From positions 1-64,000 of IMG/VR virus record IMGVR_UViG_3300033571_021855: 64,000 nt of DNA; one strand, 5' to 3'. This DNA comes from a virus. Positions 51,329 through 60,400 of this stretch are shown here, in pieces. Positions within the stretch are counted from its first letter, which is position 1; every line of letters begins with the position of its first letter. The notes below the pieces were generated by a model that searched no databases, was not told where the DNA came from, and worked only from the letters and a program-made list of their open reading frames with translations. The position numbers and the translations under genes were made by a program.

Positions 51329-51853
51329 ATGAGTCAAGCCGTAAATATAGATTTTGATATAAAAAGTGATTTATATTATTTAAAGATATTTGATTTCTCT
51401 TTTTGGGAGTTATTGGAGAATAGACCTTCTATTATTGAAATTACACTTCCAGGATATTCTGAACCTTTCACAAAGTTTTTTGATAAGAATAAGTTAAATA
51501 TTTTTAACTCTAATTCTTTTAGTCTTGGTTGTGTTGATTGCAGCTCTTCAGAGCTATTGACACTTCCGGATGGTATTTATATTATTAAAGTTATAGGATC
51601 ACCTAGTACTTTTAATAAGGAAGTTAGGTTTTTAAAAACGGATCAAGTACAGTCTGAATTAGACAGAATATACATCGACAGTTTTACAAATCCTAGTAGA
51701 AAGTTAATCTTAGATAAGTTAACAGAGATTGAATATTTATTACGAGGAGCTGAAGCTCATGTAAGAGAGAATCTAGAAAGTGAAGCATCAATGATATTCC
51801 AACAGGTCTTAAAAAAAGTAGACAAGTTGAAAAATTGTAAAACGTGTCATTAG
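51329..51853 (+). CDS. Putative structural/adaptor protein, 174 aa
   Basis: A beta-rich first half (YYLKIFDFSFWELLENRPSI, PGYSEPFTKFF, then LPDGIYIIKVIG) and a helical second half ending in a Cys pair (LKNCKTC). The Ig-like first half with PDGIYII recalls virion attachment proteins. It opens an operon of Cys-containing small proteins. Function unknown. Confidence 0.6.
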   Translation: MSQAVNIDFDIKSDLYYLKIFDFSFWELLENRPSIIEITLPGYSEPFTKFFDKNKLNIFNSNSFSLGCVDCSSSELLTLPDGIYIIKVIGSPSTFNKEVRFLKTDQVQSELDRIYIDSFTNPSRKLILDKLTEIEYLLRGAEAHVRENLESEASMIFQQVLKKVDKLKNCKTCH

Positions 51854-51854
51854 T

Positions 51855-52106
51855 ATGTGTTCTTGCAATAATACAGGAGGTCTTTGTGGAGGTAATTCTA
51901 ATACACTAAGGTTACTTAGAAATAGAACGGTGACTCTTTACAATACAGTGAAGATTCCTGAAAAGAAGATTGAGTATAAAGAATTAATTGACGAGATAGA
52001 CTCTTTGATAAGCAATATTAAAGACGTATGCCCGACACAAGAACAGATAATGTTAATAACAAACTACCTAGATAGTGAGCAGTCAAAACGTAACCAATTC
52101 AAATAA
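51855..52106 (+). CDS. Cys-rich small protein, 83 aa
   Basis: The N-terminus MCSCNNTGGLCGGNSNTLR has four Cys in eleven residues, followed by a long amphipathic helix (ELIDEIDSLISNIKDVC). Possibly a zinc-binding adaptor in the virion. It overlaps the next gene by 32 bases if that gene starts at GTG 52075. Confidence 0.6.
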   Translation: MCSCNNTGGLCGGNSNTLRLLRNRTVTLYNTVKIPEKKIEYKELIDEIDSLISNIKDVCPTQEQIMLITNYLDSEQSKRNQFK

Positions 52107-52335
52107 TAGACCAACAAATGAGGTACTTTCAAAGTACATCAAGTCTACATCTATGGAGCAAATGATGAAAATCAAATTTGACTATGGATGTGGGATTAGT
52201 TTAGATAGGATGAGAGAGATGTTAAGATTGGAAAGATTTGTTTGCAATAATATTTGTTATTTAGATCAAGAAGAGATTAAACTTATAAGAGAACAAGTTA
52301 TTAAAAACGCAATATTGAAATTAGATGAGTTGTAG
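52075..52335 (+). CDS. Hypothetical protein, 86 aa
   Basis: Start taken at GTG 52075; the first ATG is 25 codons later. Helical, with Cys residues (FDYGCGIS, RFVCNNICYLD). It overlaps both neighbours. Probably part of the same adaptor complex. Not recognised. Confidence 0.55.
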   Translation: MSSQNVTNSNNRPTNEVLSKYIKSTSMEQMMKIKFDYGCGISLDRMREMLRLERFVCNNICYLDQEEIKLIREQVIKNAILKLDEL

Positions 52336-52792
52336 AGATAAAATATCAAATAGATGTGGTAAGAGATCGTCATCTATTTGTGTAGACTATGAAGGGATTT
52401 TAAGAGATGATACAGGATTAGATCCTGATAACTGTCTTTCAGTTCAAGATGTTATAGAAGATATTAATGATGGACTTGATGAGTTAAAAGCAAATACTGA
52501 TTTAACAGCTTTAACTAGTCAATGTATAGATTTCAATAATGGTGCTAATCCTTTAACAGTTAGTGCAGCTATTATAGGCTTAGAGCAGAAGTTAGAAGAG
52601 GTTATGGCATTCATTGGAATGAAATGTGATGACTGTTCTGGATCACCTGATTGTACAGACTGTCCAAAAATATTCTCTGATAACATCGCTTGTTTAAATT
52701 TAGACTACGGTGTATTAGTAGATGCTTGTGGAAATCAGCCGGCTAACTTACAAGAGTTATTACAAATAATGTTAGATAATCTTCAACCTTAA
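52325..52792 (+). CDS. Cys-rich adaptor-like protein, 155 aa
   Basis: The start SCRDKISNRCGKRSSSICVD leads into VDYEGILRDDTGLDP followed by CLSVQDVIEDINDGL. That is a helix-turn unit also seen in the next three genes (C/V-x-Y-x-G, then a short strand, then a helix with LxxVxxxI). A second Cys cluster (CDDCSGSPDCTDCPK) lies in the C-terminal half. Likely structural, perhaps a dock for fibres. Confidence 0.6.
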   Translation: MSCRDKISNRCGKRSSSICVDYEGILRDDTGLDPDNCLSVQDVIEDINDGLDELKANTDLTALTSQCIDFNNGANPLTVSAAIIGLEQKLEEVMAFIGMKCDDCSGSPDCTDCPKIFSDNIACLNLDYGVLVDACGNQPANLQELLQIMLDNLQP

Positions 52793-52796
52793 TATA

Positions 52797-53123
52797 ATGG
52801 GAATTACAAAATCAACAAACTGTAAAGAAATAACAAAACCTGCAGTTGACGATACATCTGTTGAATGCAGTTCATTAATCAGTACTGAATGTGTTGTGAC
52901 TAAAAACGCATACACTTTTTTTGGAATAGCTATTGGAGAAACTCTTACATCTGTTATTAGTAAAATAATGTTAAAGATGCAAGTTATCAATCAACAGTTT
53001 TCAAAGACTATTGATTTGACAACTCTTCCGGTGTATGCTGATGAAACGGCTGCAGCTACTGCAGGACTTTTGACAGGCAAGCCTTATAAAGATACAAACG
53101 GATTTCTTAGAATAAAATTATAA
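52797..53123 (+). CDS. Cys-containing adaptor-like protein, 108 aa
   Basis: MGITKSTNCKEITKPAVDDT, then SLISTECVVTKN and the helix IGETLTSVISKIMLKM, a further copy of the shared unit. The end (AGLLTGKPYKDTNGFLRIKL) resembles the short tail found at the C-terminus of many phage virion proteins. Probably structural. Confidence 0.6.
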   Translation: MGITKSTNCKEITKPAVDDTSVECSSLISTECVVTKNAYTFFGIAIGETLTSVISKIMLKMQVINQQFSKTIDLTTLPVYADETAAATAGLLTGKPYKDTNGFLRIKL

Positions 53124-53146
53124 TAAATAATATTTAAAAAACTAAT

Positions 53147-54391
53147 ATGTGTAATTGTACAAATACAACAACAGCATGTGCAGAGTCAACATGTGGATGT
53201 GCCTTTGAAGTAGATGCTGGATGTGTGAGATATTCTGGAGAGAGTTTATCTTGTATAGATGTTATTAGTGGAAATCTTTTATCAGATGTACTTACTAAAA
53301 TAAACGCTAAGTATTGTGAAGTAAGCTCTGCTAACTATTTCAATCTACAACAAGAAGCTCCAGGTCCAAACTGTGCTTATGGTGGAGTGAGGATTGATCT
53401 TGTTAATGGAGATACGAATTTAATAATGACAACTCAGTACGTTTGTACAGGAGCAACTGGAGCTAATGGATTAAATGGAAACACTATTCTTAGTGGAAAT
53501 GTGGCTCCTGAAATATACAATGGTTCTAATGGGGATTACTACATTGATAATGTAACTCATATTTTATATGGACCAAAAGTTTCTGGTGTTTGGGGATCTG
53601 GAATATCTTTAATAGGTCCTGCAGGTGCCCCAGGTGTAAATGGAACAAATGGAACAAATGGTATAGACGGTGTTCCAGGTGGATGGTCTAGTAAATGGAT
53701 ATTTCAGGCAGGAACGAGTGCTACTCCGTTACCAACAAACCTCAATTTTGATAATAGTGTTCCAGGTTTTGCTACTAAAGTTTATATTAACTTTAATAAT
53801 AATGTCAACATTGATATGGTAGATTTTTTAGCTGCTTTCTCAAACAACATTGGTGGCACTAATTACTATGGATTACTAAAAATTTATAATGCTAACTCTG
53901 ACGAAACTAACTTTTGGATGGGTAAAATTACAGGTTATTCTACTGTAGGTTTAGTAGCTCACATAGATGTAACTGTAATTCAAAATGAAGGTAGTTTTTT
54001 ATCAGGTGATATTTTGGTTGTAGACTTTACTCCTAATGGGGCAACAGGAGCTACAGGTCCTTCTGTAGATTTTAGACCTTACAAAGTGTATTCAGCTTTA
54101 ATTTCTCAGAGTGGAACGGCTGCACCTACTGCGACTGTTTTAGAGAATACAATTGGTGCAATAGTTTGGACAAGAACTTCAGCTGGTACTTATAGCGGAA
54201 CATTAACAGGTGCTTTTACTGCTTCAAAAACATTTTCTCAATTAACATTAAGTTTGACAGATCCTCAAGTAATTGGTTATACAAAAAGAAATAGTGGTGA
54301 TGTTGTTGCTATAAGAACCTATGATCCTTCAACAATAGGAAGGGATAGCACTTTAGATAATGCGAGTTTAGAAATCAGAGTTTATAATTAA
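53147..54391 (+). CDS. Collagen-like fibre/adaptor protein, 414 aa
   Basis: Cys-rich start (MCNCTNTTTACAESTCGCAF), the shared unit CVRYSGESLSCIDVISGNLL with SDVLTKI, then Gly-x-y tracts GATGANGLNGN (about 105) and GPAGAPGVNGTNGTNGIDG (about 160). These short collagen-like triplets are typical trimeric spacers in phage fibres. A further GATGATG occurs near 300. The beta-rich end would be a head domain. Likely a short trimeric virion spike. Confidence 0.7.
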   Translation: MCNCTNTTTACAESTCGCAFEVDAGCVRYSGESLSCIDVISGNLLSDVLTKINAKYCEVSSANYFNLQQEAPGPNCAYGGVRIDLVNGDTNLIMTTQYVCTGATGANGLNGNTILSGNVAPEIYNGSNGDYYIDNVTHILYGPKVSGVWGSGISLIGPAGAPGVNGTNGTNGIDGVPGGWSSKWIFQAGTSATPLPTNLNFDNSVPGFATKVYINFNNNVNIDMVDFLAAFSNNIGGTNYYGLLKIYNANSDETNFWMGKITGYSTVGLVAHIDVTVIQNEGSFLSGDILVVDFTPNGATGATGPSVDFRPYKVYSALISQSGTAAPTATVLENTIGAIVWTRTSAGTYSGTLTGAFTASKTFSQLTLSLTDPQVIGYTKRNSGDVVAIRTYDPSTIGRDSTLDNASLEIRVYN

Positions 54392-54444
54392 TTTTTAGTA
54401 TATAGTACTTACAAGAATAATAAAAAAGTTTAAAATATTTTATA

Positions 54445-55008
54445 ATGTGTACAAATATTCCAATAGAGTGTCCATGCTCCCAAACGACTCCCACTAATAA
54501 ACCATGTGTTTACACCGGAGTAGATTTACCTTTAATAGGTAGTGTTACAGGAGATTCAGTAGAGTCAGTTTTCTTAAATATAGAGGAATATTTAGAAGGA
54601 AATCTTGTACCTAATATAACATCAAAAACAGTATACTATTCAGAACAAGCATTAGGTGCAAATACCCCTGGTAATTTTCCTGTGTATAACACTATGGCTG
54701 GAACAACTTATACAGTCCCTTTGGGTGGAGATGGTGAATATGAGATAGAATATGTAGGAGAGATGTTTAGTACGAGTACAGGAAAATTAAATTTAAGGTT
54801 ACTTGTAAATAATTCTCCATACAATGCTGCAGTGAATAGAGAGATTTCTACAAATGGAATGACAAATGTATCAATACCTTTTAAACTGTTTGCATCAAGA
54901 ATTAACCTTATTGCTGGATTCACTATAAAAATAGAAGCATCTGCAACTCCTAGTAAGGTTACAACATATCCAAGAAATGCTGTATGTAAGATTACTAAAA
55001 TATCTTAG
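54445..55008 (+). CDS. Cys-rich adaptor plus beta-domain protein, 187 aa
   Basis: The start MCTNIPIECPCSQTTPTNKP with CVYTGVDLPLIGSVTGDSVE and VFLNIEEYL repeats the unit of the three genes before it. A beta-sandwich-like C-terminus follows (YEIEYVGEMFSTSTGKLNLR). Its A/T-only leader suggests good expression. A terminator follows. Confidence 0.65.
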   Translation: MCTNIPIECPCSQTTPTNKPCVYTGVDLPLIGSVTGDSVESVFLNIEEYLEGNLVPNITSKTVYYSEQALGANTPGNFPVYNTMAGTTYTVPLGGDGEYEIEYVGEMFSTSTGKLNLRLLVNNSPYNAAVNREISTNGMTNVSIPFKLFASRINLIAGFTIKIEASATPSKVTTYPRNAVCKITKIS

Positions 55009-55042
55009 TCTGTAAGTTTTAGTGGTTTTTCTTACATTCTAA

Positions 55043-55068
55043 TCCCCTCCTAGTGAGGGGTTTTTTAT
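55043..55068 (+). terminator. Terminator, CCCCTC hairpin with U-tract
   Basis: CCCCTC / GAGGGG arms, five-base loop, then six T. It lies 36 bases after the stop of the adaptor-like gene. Confidence 0.8.
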
Positions 55069-55082
55069 TGTCAAAAAAGTTA

Positions 55083-55090
55083 TAAATTTG
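55083..55090 (+). promoter_or_regulatory. -7 element TAAATTTG after terminator
   Basis: Same octamer as the other late promoters, but no TTG occurs 19-20 bases upstream (TTT at that place, within the terminator tract). It is likely the promoter for the ring-muzzle operon, with an imperfect -33. Confidence 0.45.
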
Positions 55091-55130
55091 ACCTACTAAA
55101 AAAGAATAAGTAATTTTGGTAAAAACTGAA

Positions 55131-55448
55131 ATGATTAACATAAGCAGATCTTGTGAACTTGAGGAGGATAGATTTAAAGTCCATTTGTATACATTGGACG
55201 ATCAAGACATTGAGTATTACTTACAACTTAGTAAAAGATATAATTATTTAAAAGAATATCCAAATATGTTGATTATGAAAGTACTGTCAAAAAATGTAGA
55301 AAATGAAATCATATTTGAACCAACTGAATTAGTTGAAACAATAAACAGAGTAATTTCAGAGTTGATAGAAGTTCAAATGTTTGAACAGTGTGCAGTTTTA
55401 AAAAGCGTGAGAGATACATATATAAGATTTTATTCAAATGATAACTAA
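55131..55448 (+). CDS. Small neck/tail structural protein candidate, 105 aa
   Basis: The frame is open to a TTG at 55116, but ATG 55131 (MINISRSCELEEDRFKVHLY) is the natural start. Helical and acidic. First gene of the ring-muzzle operon, overlapping the next by 11 bases. A structural or assembly role is inferred from position. Confidence 0.6.
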   Translation: MINISRSCELEEDRFKVHLYTLDDQDIEYYLQLSKRYNYLKEYPNMLIMKVLSKNVENEIIFEPTELVETINRVISELIEVQMFEQCAVLKSVRDTYIRFYSNDN

Positions 55449-56139
55449 CAGTGAATTTGTTTCAAGGGTAAGTAATAACCTTAAAGCCTTGACAAAAGAT
55501 GGACATATAAGCGACAGATTTGTTTTAAATATAGGTAAGACAAAGGCAAAATTTTATATGAGCCAAAAGCTTGATGAAATGACTCTATACAGAGAAGATG
55601 GTATAATTTCTACAATATCTTGTTTTGAGTTAGAGTCTGTGGACTATAAAACTTGTTGCATTTTTGAGTTTAATATTTGTAGAAATATAATGAGGTCTGT
55701 AAAGAAGATACCGGATGGTATTTTTGGAAAGAATGGATCTGGAATTATATCCGTTATGAATATTGAAGGAGAGGAAGAATATGATTATATTTCTCCACAA
55801 AGATTTGCAGAGTTAAAGAAGAGAAAGTATACAAGAGATACAACAAGATATTATACAATTTCAGATGGGTATATTGTATTACCTAATTCAACTACTCAAT
55901 TGTTAGAGTTAAGGATGATCACCTTAGATAAGAAGGCTACTGAAGACGTATCTAGTTGCAACGGATCTAATACTTCTAATTGTAAGTCTGTTTGGGATTA
56001 TGAATTTGTATGCCCTGATAGATTTTTAGATAGAGTGGTTGGAGATACCTTAACAGAACTTGGTTCAATATATAGAACTTCTGTTGAAGATTCAAATCCT
56101 AATTTAGACATAAATCAAAAAAGTAAAACAGTTCAATAA
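55438..56139 (+). CDS. Ring/neck protein candidate, 233 aa
   Basis: Beta-rich protein with TLYREDGIISTISCFELESV, later TRYYTISDGYIVLPNSTTQL and a Cys-containing end. In crAss-like phages the corresponding slot holds one of the ring proteins stacked under the portal. The call rests on gene order and general form, not on a recognised motif. Its stop overlaps the start of the IHF-like gene. Confidence 0.6.
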   Translation: MITNSEFVSRVSNNLKALTKDGHISDRFVLNIGKTKAKFYMSQKLDEMTLYREDGIISTISCFELESVDYKTCCIFEFNICRNIMRSVKKIPDGIFGKNGSGIISVMNIEGEEEYDYISPQRFAELKKRKYTRDTTRYYTISDGYIVLPNSTTQLLELRMITLDKKATEDVSSCNGSNTSNCKSVWDYEFVCPDRFLDRVVGDTLTELGSIYRTSVEDSNPNLDINQKSKTVQ

Positions 56140-56624
56140 TGGCTTGGGGTTTTGCTAATATACAATATTTAAAAATGAAACACATTTCAGCTATTGGAAT
56201 GTGGCCTCATTATAATAAGTTTAAGCAGAAGATACCTAAGATTCATAGAATAACAAATAGAAACCTTTACATCAAAGTAGTTATAGAAATATTTAAAACA
56301 ATTGCATTTGACGTTGTTAACAATAGGGGTGGTGTAGCTATTAAGAATCTTGGATATTTTTTTGTATTTAGATCTCCAAAGAAAAGGATTGCTAGTTATG
56401 TATATCCTGATGGGACTTCTGAAATGTATTACAATCAAAAGAAGGATGCAAGGTATATTGAACCAATGTTTTATCCTGTAAAGGAGCGACATCTTCCACC
56501 ATATTGTTGGAGCATGGATAACAGCTACGTGCATTCGATAGCTCAAAGTGTAAAGGAAAATGTTTACGCAGGAAAGAAATACAAAAACTACATATACACA
56601 GTACAAAAATTAAAATTAATATAG
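56139..56624 (+). CDS. HU/IHF-like ring protein, 161 aa
   Basis: Residues 45-90 (NLYIKVVIEIFKTIAFDVVN, then NRGGVAIKNLGYFFVFRSPK) match the helix and saddle strand pattern of HU/IHF, with NLGYFFV at the place of GFGTFEV. The DNA-clasping arm of HU is not visible and the rest is Tyr/Lys/His-rich. Crassvirales carry an IHF-like gene in exactly this place, and the protein is a tail ring component in the known structure. That is recalled knowledge. Confidence 0.7.
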   Translation: MAWGFANIQYLKMKHISAIGMWPHYNKFKQKIPKIHRITNRNLYIKVVIEIFKTIAFDVVNNRGGVAIKNLGYFFVFRSPKKRIASYVYPDGTSEMYYNQKKDARYIEPMFYPVKERHLPPYCWSMDNSYVHSIAQSVKENVYAGKKYKNYIYTVQKLKLI

Positions 56625-57485
56625 ATGTTTAGTAACGTAGAAGCTTTAATTGCTCAAATAAAAAGTGACTTCAGTAAGTATGCAGATGCAGGACTTATTG
56701 ATGATACATCTTTATATAGAGATATAACATTAGGACTGAAGAGATTTGGAAATGATATAACTTATAGACAAGAGACAATTGTTACAGTGGAGAATGGTTT
56801 TGCTAAACTTCCTGATTCTTTTTTTAGTTTGTATGCTGCATATCTATGTGAGCCTGGTGAGATGATTAATCACGATGGAGTAGAACAGGACTCACTTATT
56901 AACTCAGTGATATATAAAGAAAGAACTATTAAGAATAAAGAGTGGTCAGAGTGTAGTGCAGGTTGTGAAACTATTTCTGAAAATGTTATTAAGGAGAATC
57001 TTTATTATAATGGAAATGCAGTTACATTCACTTATCAAAGTCCAAGGTTACTTACTTTAGGTAGATCATTTGAAAAAAGTAATTGCCACGCATCATGTAG
57101 AAATAAAATAATAACAGATAATCCAAACGAGATTGTTATAAATAATTTCAGATTACAAGCAAATTTCAACAGTGGATATATCTACATGATTTACTATGGT
57201 TTACCTTCTGACGAAGATGGTAACATAGAGATACCTGAAACACCTAATGGACATTTAGAGACATACCTAGAGTATTTCTTAAAAAGAAGATTAACAGAAA
57301 GACTAATGGGGAATAATGATTCTTTAGGTATACAAAACTTATACCAAATCTATAAGCAAGAAGAGACAATATCTTTAAAGAATGCATCAACAGAGTTAAA
57401 GATGACAAGATTAAAACCTTCTGTTTTCCAAGACATAAAAAGATTAAATCAATTAGAATCTAGACAATACGAAACAAATTTCTAA
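56625..57485 (+). CDS. Ring/tail-tube-like protein, 286 aa
   Basis: The helical start (VEALIAQIKSDFSKYADAGL, then YRDITLGLKRFGNDITYRQE) and KLPDSFFSLYAAYLCEP resemble podovirus tail tubular/adaptor proteins (gp4- or gp11-like fold). The end is helical. It stands between the IHF-like ring and the muzzle protein, the standard position of a crAss-like ring protein. It shares its stop base with the start of the muzzle gene. Confidence 0.7.
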   Translation: MFSNVEALIAQIKSDFSKYADAGLIDDTSLYRDITLGLKRFGNDITYRQETIVTVENGFAKLPDSFFSLYAAYLCEPGEMINHDGVEQDSLINSVIYKERTIKNKEWSECSAGCETISENVIKENLYYNGNAVTFTYQSPRLLTLGRSFEKSNCHASCRNKIITDNPNEIVINNFRLQANFNSGYIYMIYYGLPSDEDGNIEIPETPNGHLETYLEYFLKRRLTERLMGNNDSLGIQNLYQIYKQEETISLKNASTELKMTRLKPSVFQDIKRLNQLESRQYETNF

Positions 57486-60400
57486 TGGCAGCAAGTAACA
57501 AAAAACTATCATCTCCTAAAGAGGGGATGAACCGAGATTCTCATGAAGCAGAATTAAAAGAGACTGAATACTCATTTGCATTAAATGTTAATTTTCAAGA
57601 TGAACATGGAAATGGACCTGTTGTTCTTCAGAATGAATCTTCTAATATAAAATGTACAGGTTTTAAATCTGGATATAAAGTTATTGGCCATAAGTATGAT
57701 ATTAATGGAGATAGGACATATTTCTTTTTAACAAATCCTACAACAGGAGATTCCGAGATTGGCTATATAAGTAGTTTTTATACATATACAGATTTACAAC
57801 AAGTTGAAAATTCTTGTAATTGTAATATATCTGTAATCTTAGAGAATCCTTTAGAGAAACAAATAAGACCAGTAGCTATATGTACATATACGACAATTAT
57901 TTCAGACTTTTGTACGTTAACAGGACTGTCTACAGGTAGCCTTAACTTTAGCATAGACTATCCAATTTTTGAAAATAATATTCATATAAAAGATGAGAAG
58001 TCAGGTAAGGTAATTTATTTTACAGATAATTTAAATCCTCCAAGATATATACAATTAGATAACATTTCGTATTATTTTACAGATATTGACGAATGTACTA
58101 ATGTTGTTACAGACACTTGTCTGAATGTAGACAAAATGAGGATATTTAAACTATTTGAAAAACCTTGTTTAAAAGTAGAATCTATCAGATCAGGTGGAAA
58201 ACTTAGAGCAGGTATGATAGAAGTCCTTTTAGCTTATTGTGATAAATTAGGGAATAATATCTCAAACTATTATTCAATGACTAATCCTATTGCGATATTT
58301 GATAGAAATAACAATATTTTAGACCAAACTAACTTAGACTATTTAACAGATAAGGCTATTAGTTTATCTGTCTCTAATTTAGATAGTAACTATGACTATT
58401 ATAAAATAGCAGTTGTAAGTAAGTCAGGATTAGATGCATCAGTTTCCTATTATGAATATAATACATATCCAATAGATAATCTAAAGGTTATAATCACATC
58501 GTTGAATGGGAAAAAACAAGTATCTTTTGATGACCTAATTTCCCAAAAACCTTTTTATATTACATCAAAAGGTATGTCAGATAGTAATGGTACACTATTT
58601 CAATATGGATTAAAAGAGCATAGAGAAGTAAATCTTCAACCTGTAGTCAACTTAATGGGATCTTTAGCTAAATGGGGGACACTTCAAGCAAAAGAGGATT
58701 TGTATATGGAAGGAGAAAATGTTTCCAATTATAAATCAGCTATGAGAGATGAAGTATATCCATACTCTATAAGATTCTTTTTTAATGGAGGATATACTAC
58801 AGCAAATTTCCCTTTAATTTCAAGACCTCCAAAGCCTATTGAGATAGAGCTTATGAGTACTGGAGATAAGAATTACCAATCTATAAATGCATATACTTCT
58901 AATTGTAATGGAACAGAACGTGACAAATATTGGCAGTATAACAATACTGCAACTGTAGATCCGGATTTATGTACAATTCCTGCAGGATCAGGAGAGACTA
59001 CAACTATAACTAGAGTTAATGAATTATCTTGTGTTGTTTCAGTAGCAGGAGAAGCTTCTACACTCACTTCAATACCTAGTGGAGATATAACAATTAATTC
59101 AGAGTTAAGTTTAGTTAGCTACATCAATACAAATATAGAAGCTATTAAAGTGTCAACAGATCCACAATTTGATGACATAAAATACATTTTAAATAATCCT
59201 TCGACATATATAGGATCTTGTACACCTGAATTTGGGACAAACTGTAGTGAAGAGCTTACCTTAGTTGAAGAGAATATGTTTGCTATTAGCGTTGATGAAG
59301 AGACTTCTACACTTGTCCAATGGGAAGATGATATGTACACTGAAGTACAATCACCAAGTGTTTGGAACTATTGGAAGCCAGATTCAAGTGGAAACATTCA
59401 AAGAAATACAACATTTGAGAATGATTATATGCCTATGTCGAGTTTGGTATTTGTTAAATCAAATCCATTACCAAACACAACATGTGGAGCAGCAACTGCA
59501 CTATCGACATTACAAAGTCCTCAAATAGACATACCATTCTATTTCCAAGATTTTGGAGCTACTACAAGTGCAGCGTTAATTACAACTATAGCATCAACTT
59601 ATTACAGTGCTGAGTTTGGAAACTTCTTAAATAAAAGTGTACTTTGGTTTAAGGCCGAATTTAATGGAGAGGATAAAATATTAGTAGATTTATCAAGAGT
59701 TAAATGTGACAGTTCAGATTCTAACACAGGAAATACTATTAGAATAAGTGTTTATGATAGTTGTGGAGCAACTTCAGATATCACATCTTACTCTTTATTA
59801 GTTTCAGATTTCGACACTAATGTAACTAGATTAGAGTTGAATAAAACAGATTTTACAACAGATTATGCATATATAGCAATAGATACAGCATTAAAAATGA
59901 GAGGTGTATTAAAGTATACTCTAGCACCACCTTGTGGTAATTTTAATATGTACCAAAGGGCTGTAGAGTATTCGCAAATAAACTCTTTTATAAATCTTAC
60001 ATTTGGAAAAAAACAAACATATAGCTCTGTGTGTACATACACTATACCTAAGCTAGGAGATTGCGATCCTGTTCCATACCAAAAGGGGGAATTCTCTTAT
60101 TGGGAGTCTACTGAAAAGTACCCATGTAATTCAGAATTATATGATTCTTCTAATTTAATTATAAAAAGTACAGATTTAAGTGCGTTACCTGCAGACTATG
60201 TGACTAAGTTCGAGGACTACTTTGTATTAGGATCTATTGGAACTGAGTATATCTTATCTACTGAAGCGAACTTTATGGATAAGCCTATAAGACATTTCAA
60301 ATATCCTGATAATAAGATATCTCCATTCATGTCTACACAAAACCAAACACCTTCGAATTTTGGTGACAGTGTTATATACCCTATTGGTTTCAATCTTACA

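Noticed and set aside
59265-59528. Rightward frame of 87 codons inside the muzzle gene
   Set aside because: It overlaps the continuous muzzle frame completely and has atypical residue use; a shadow frame.
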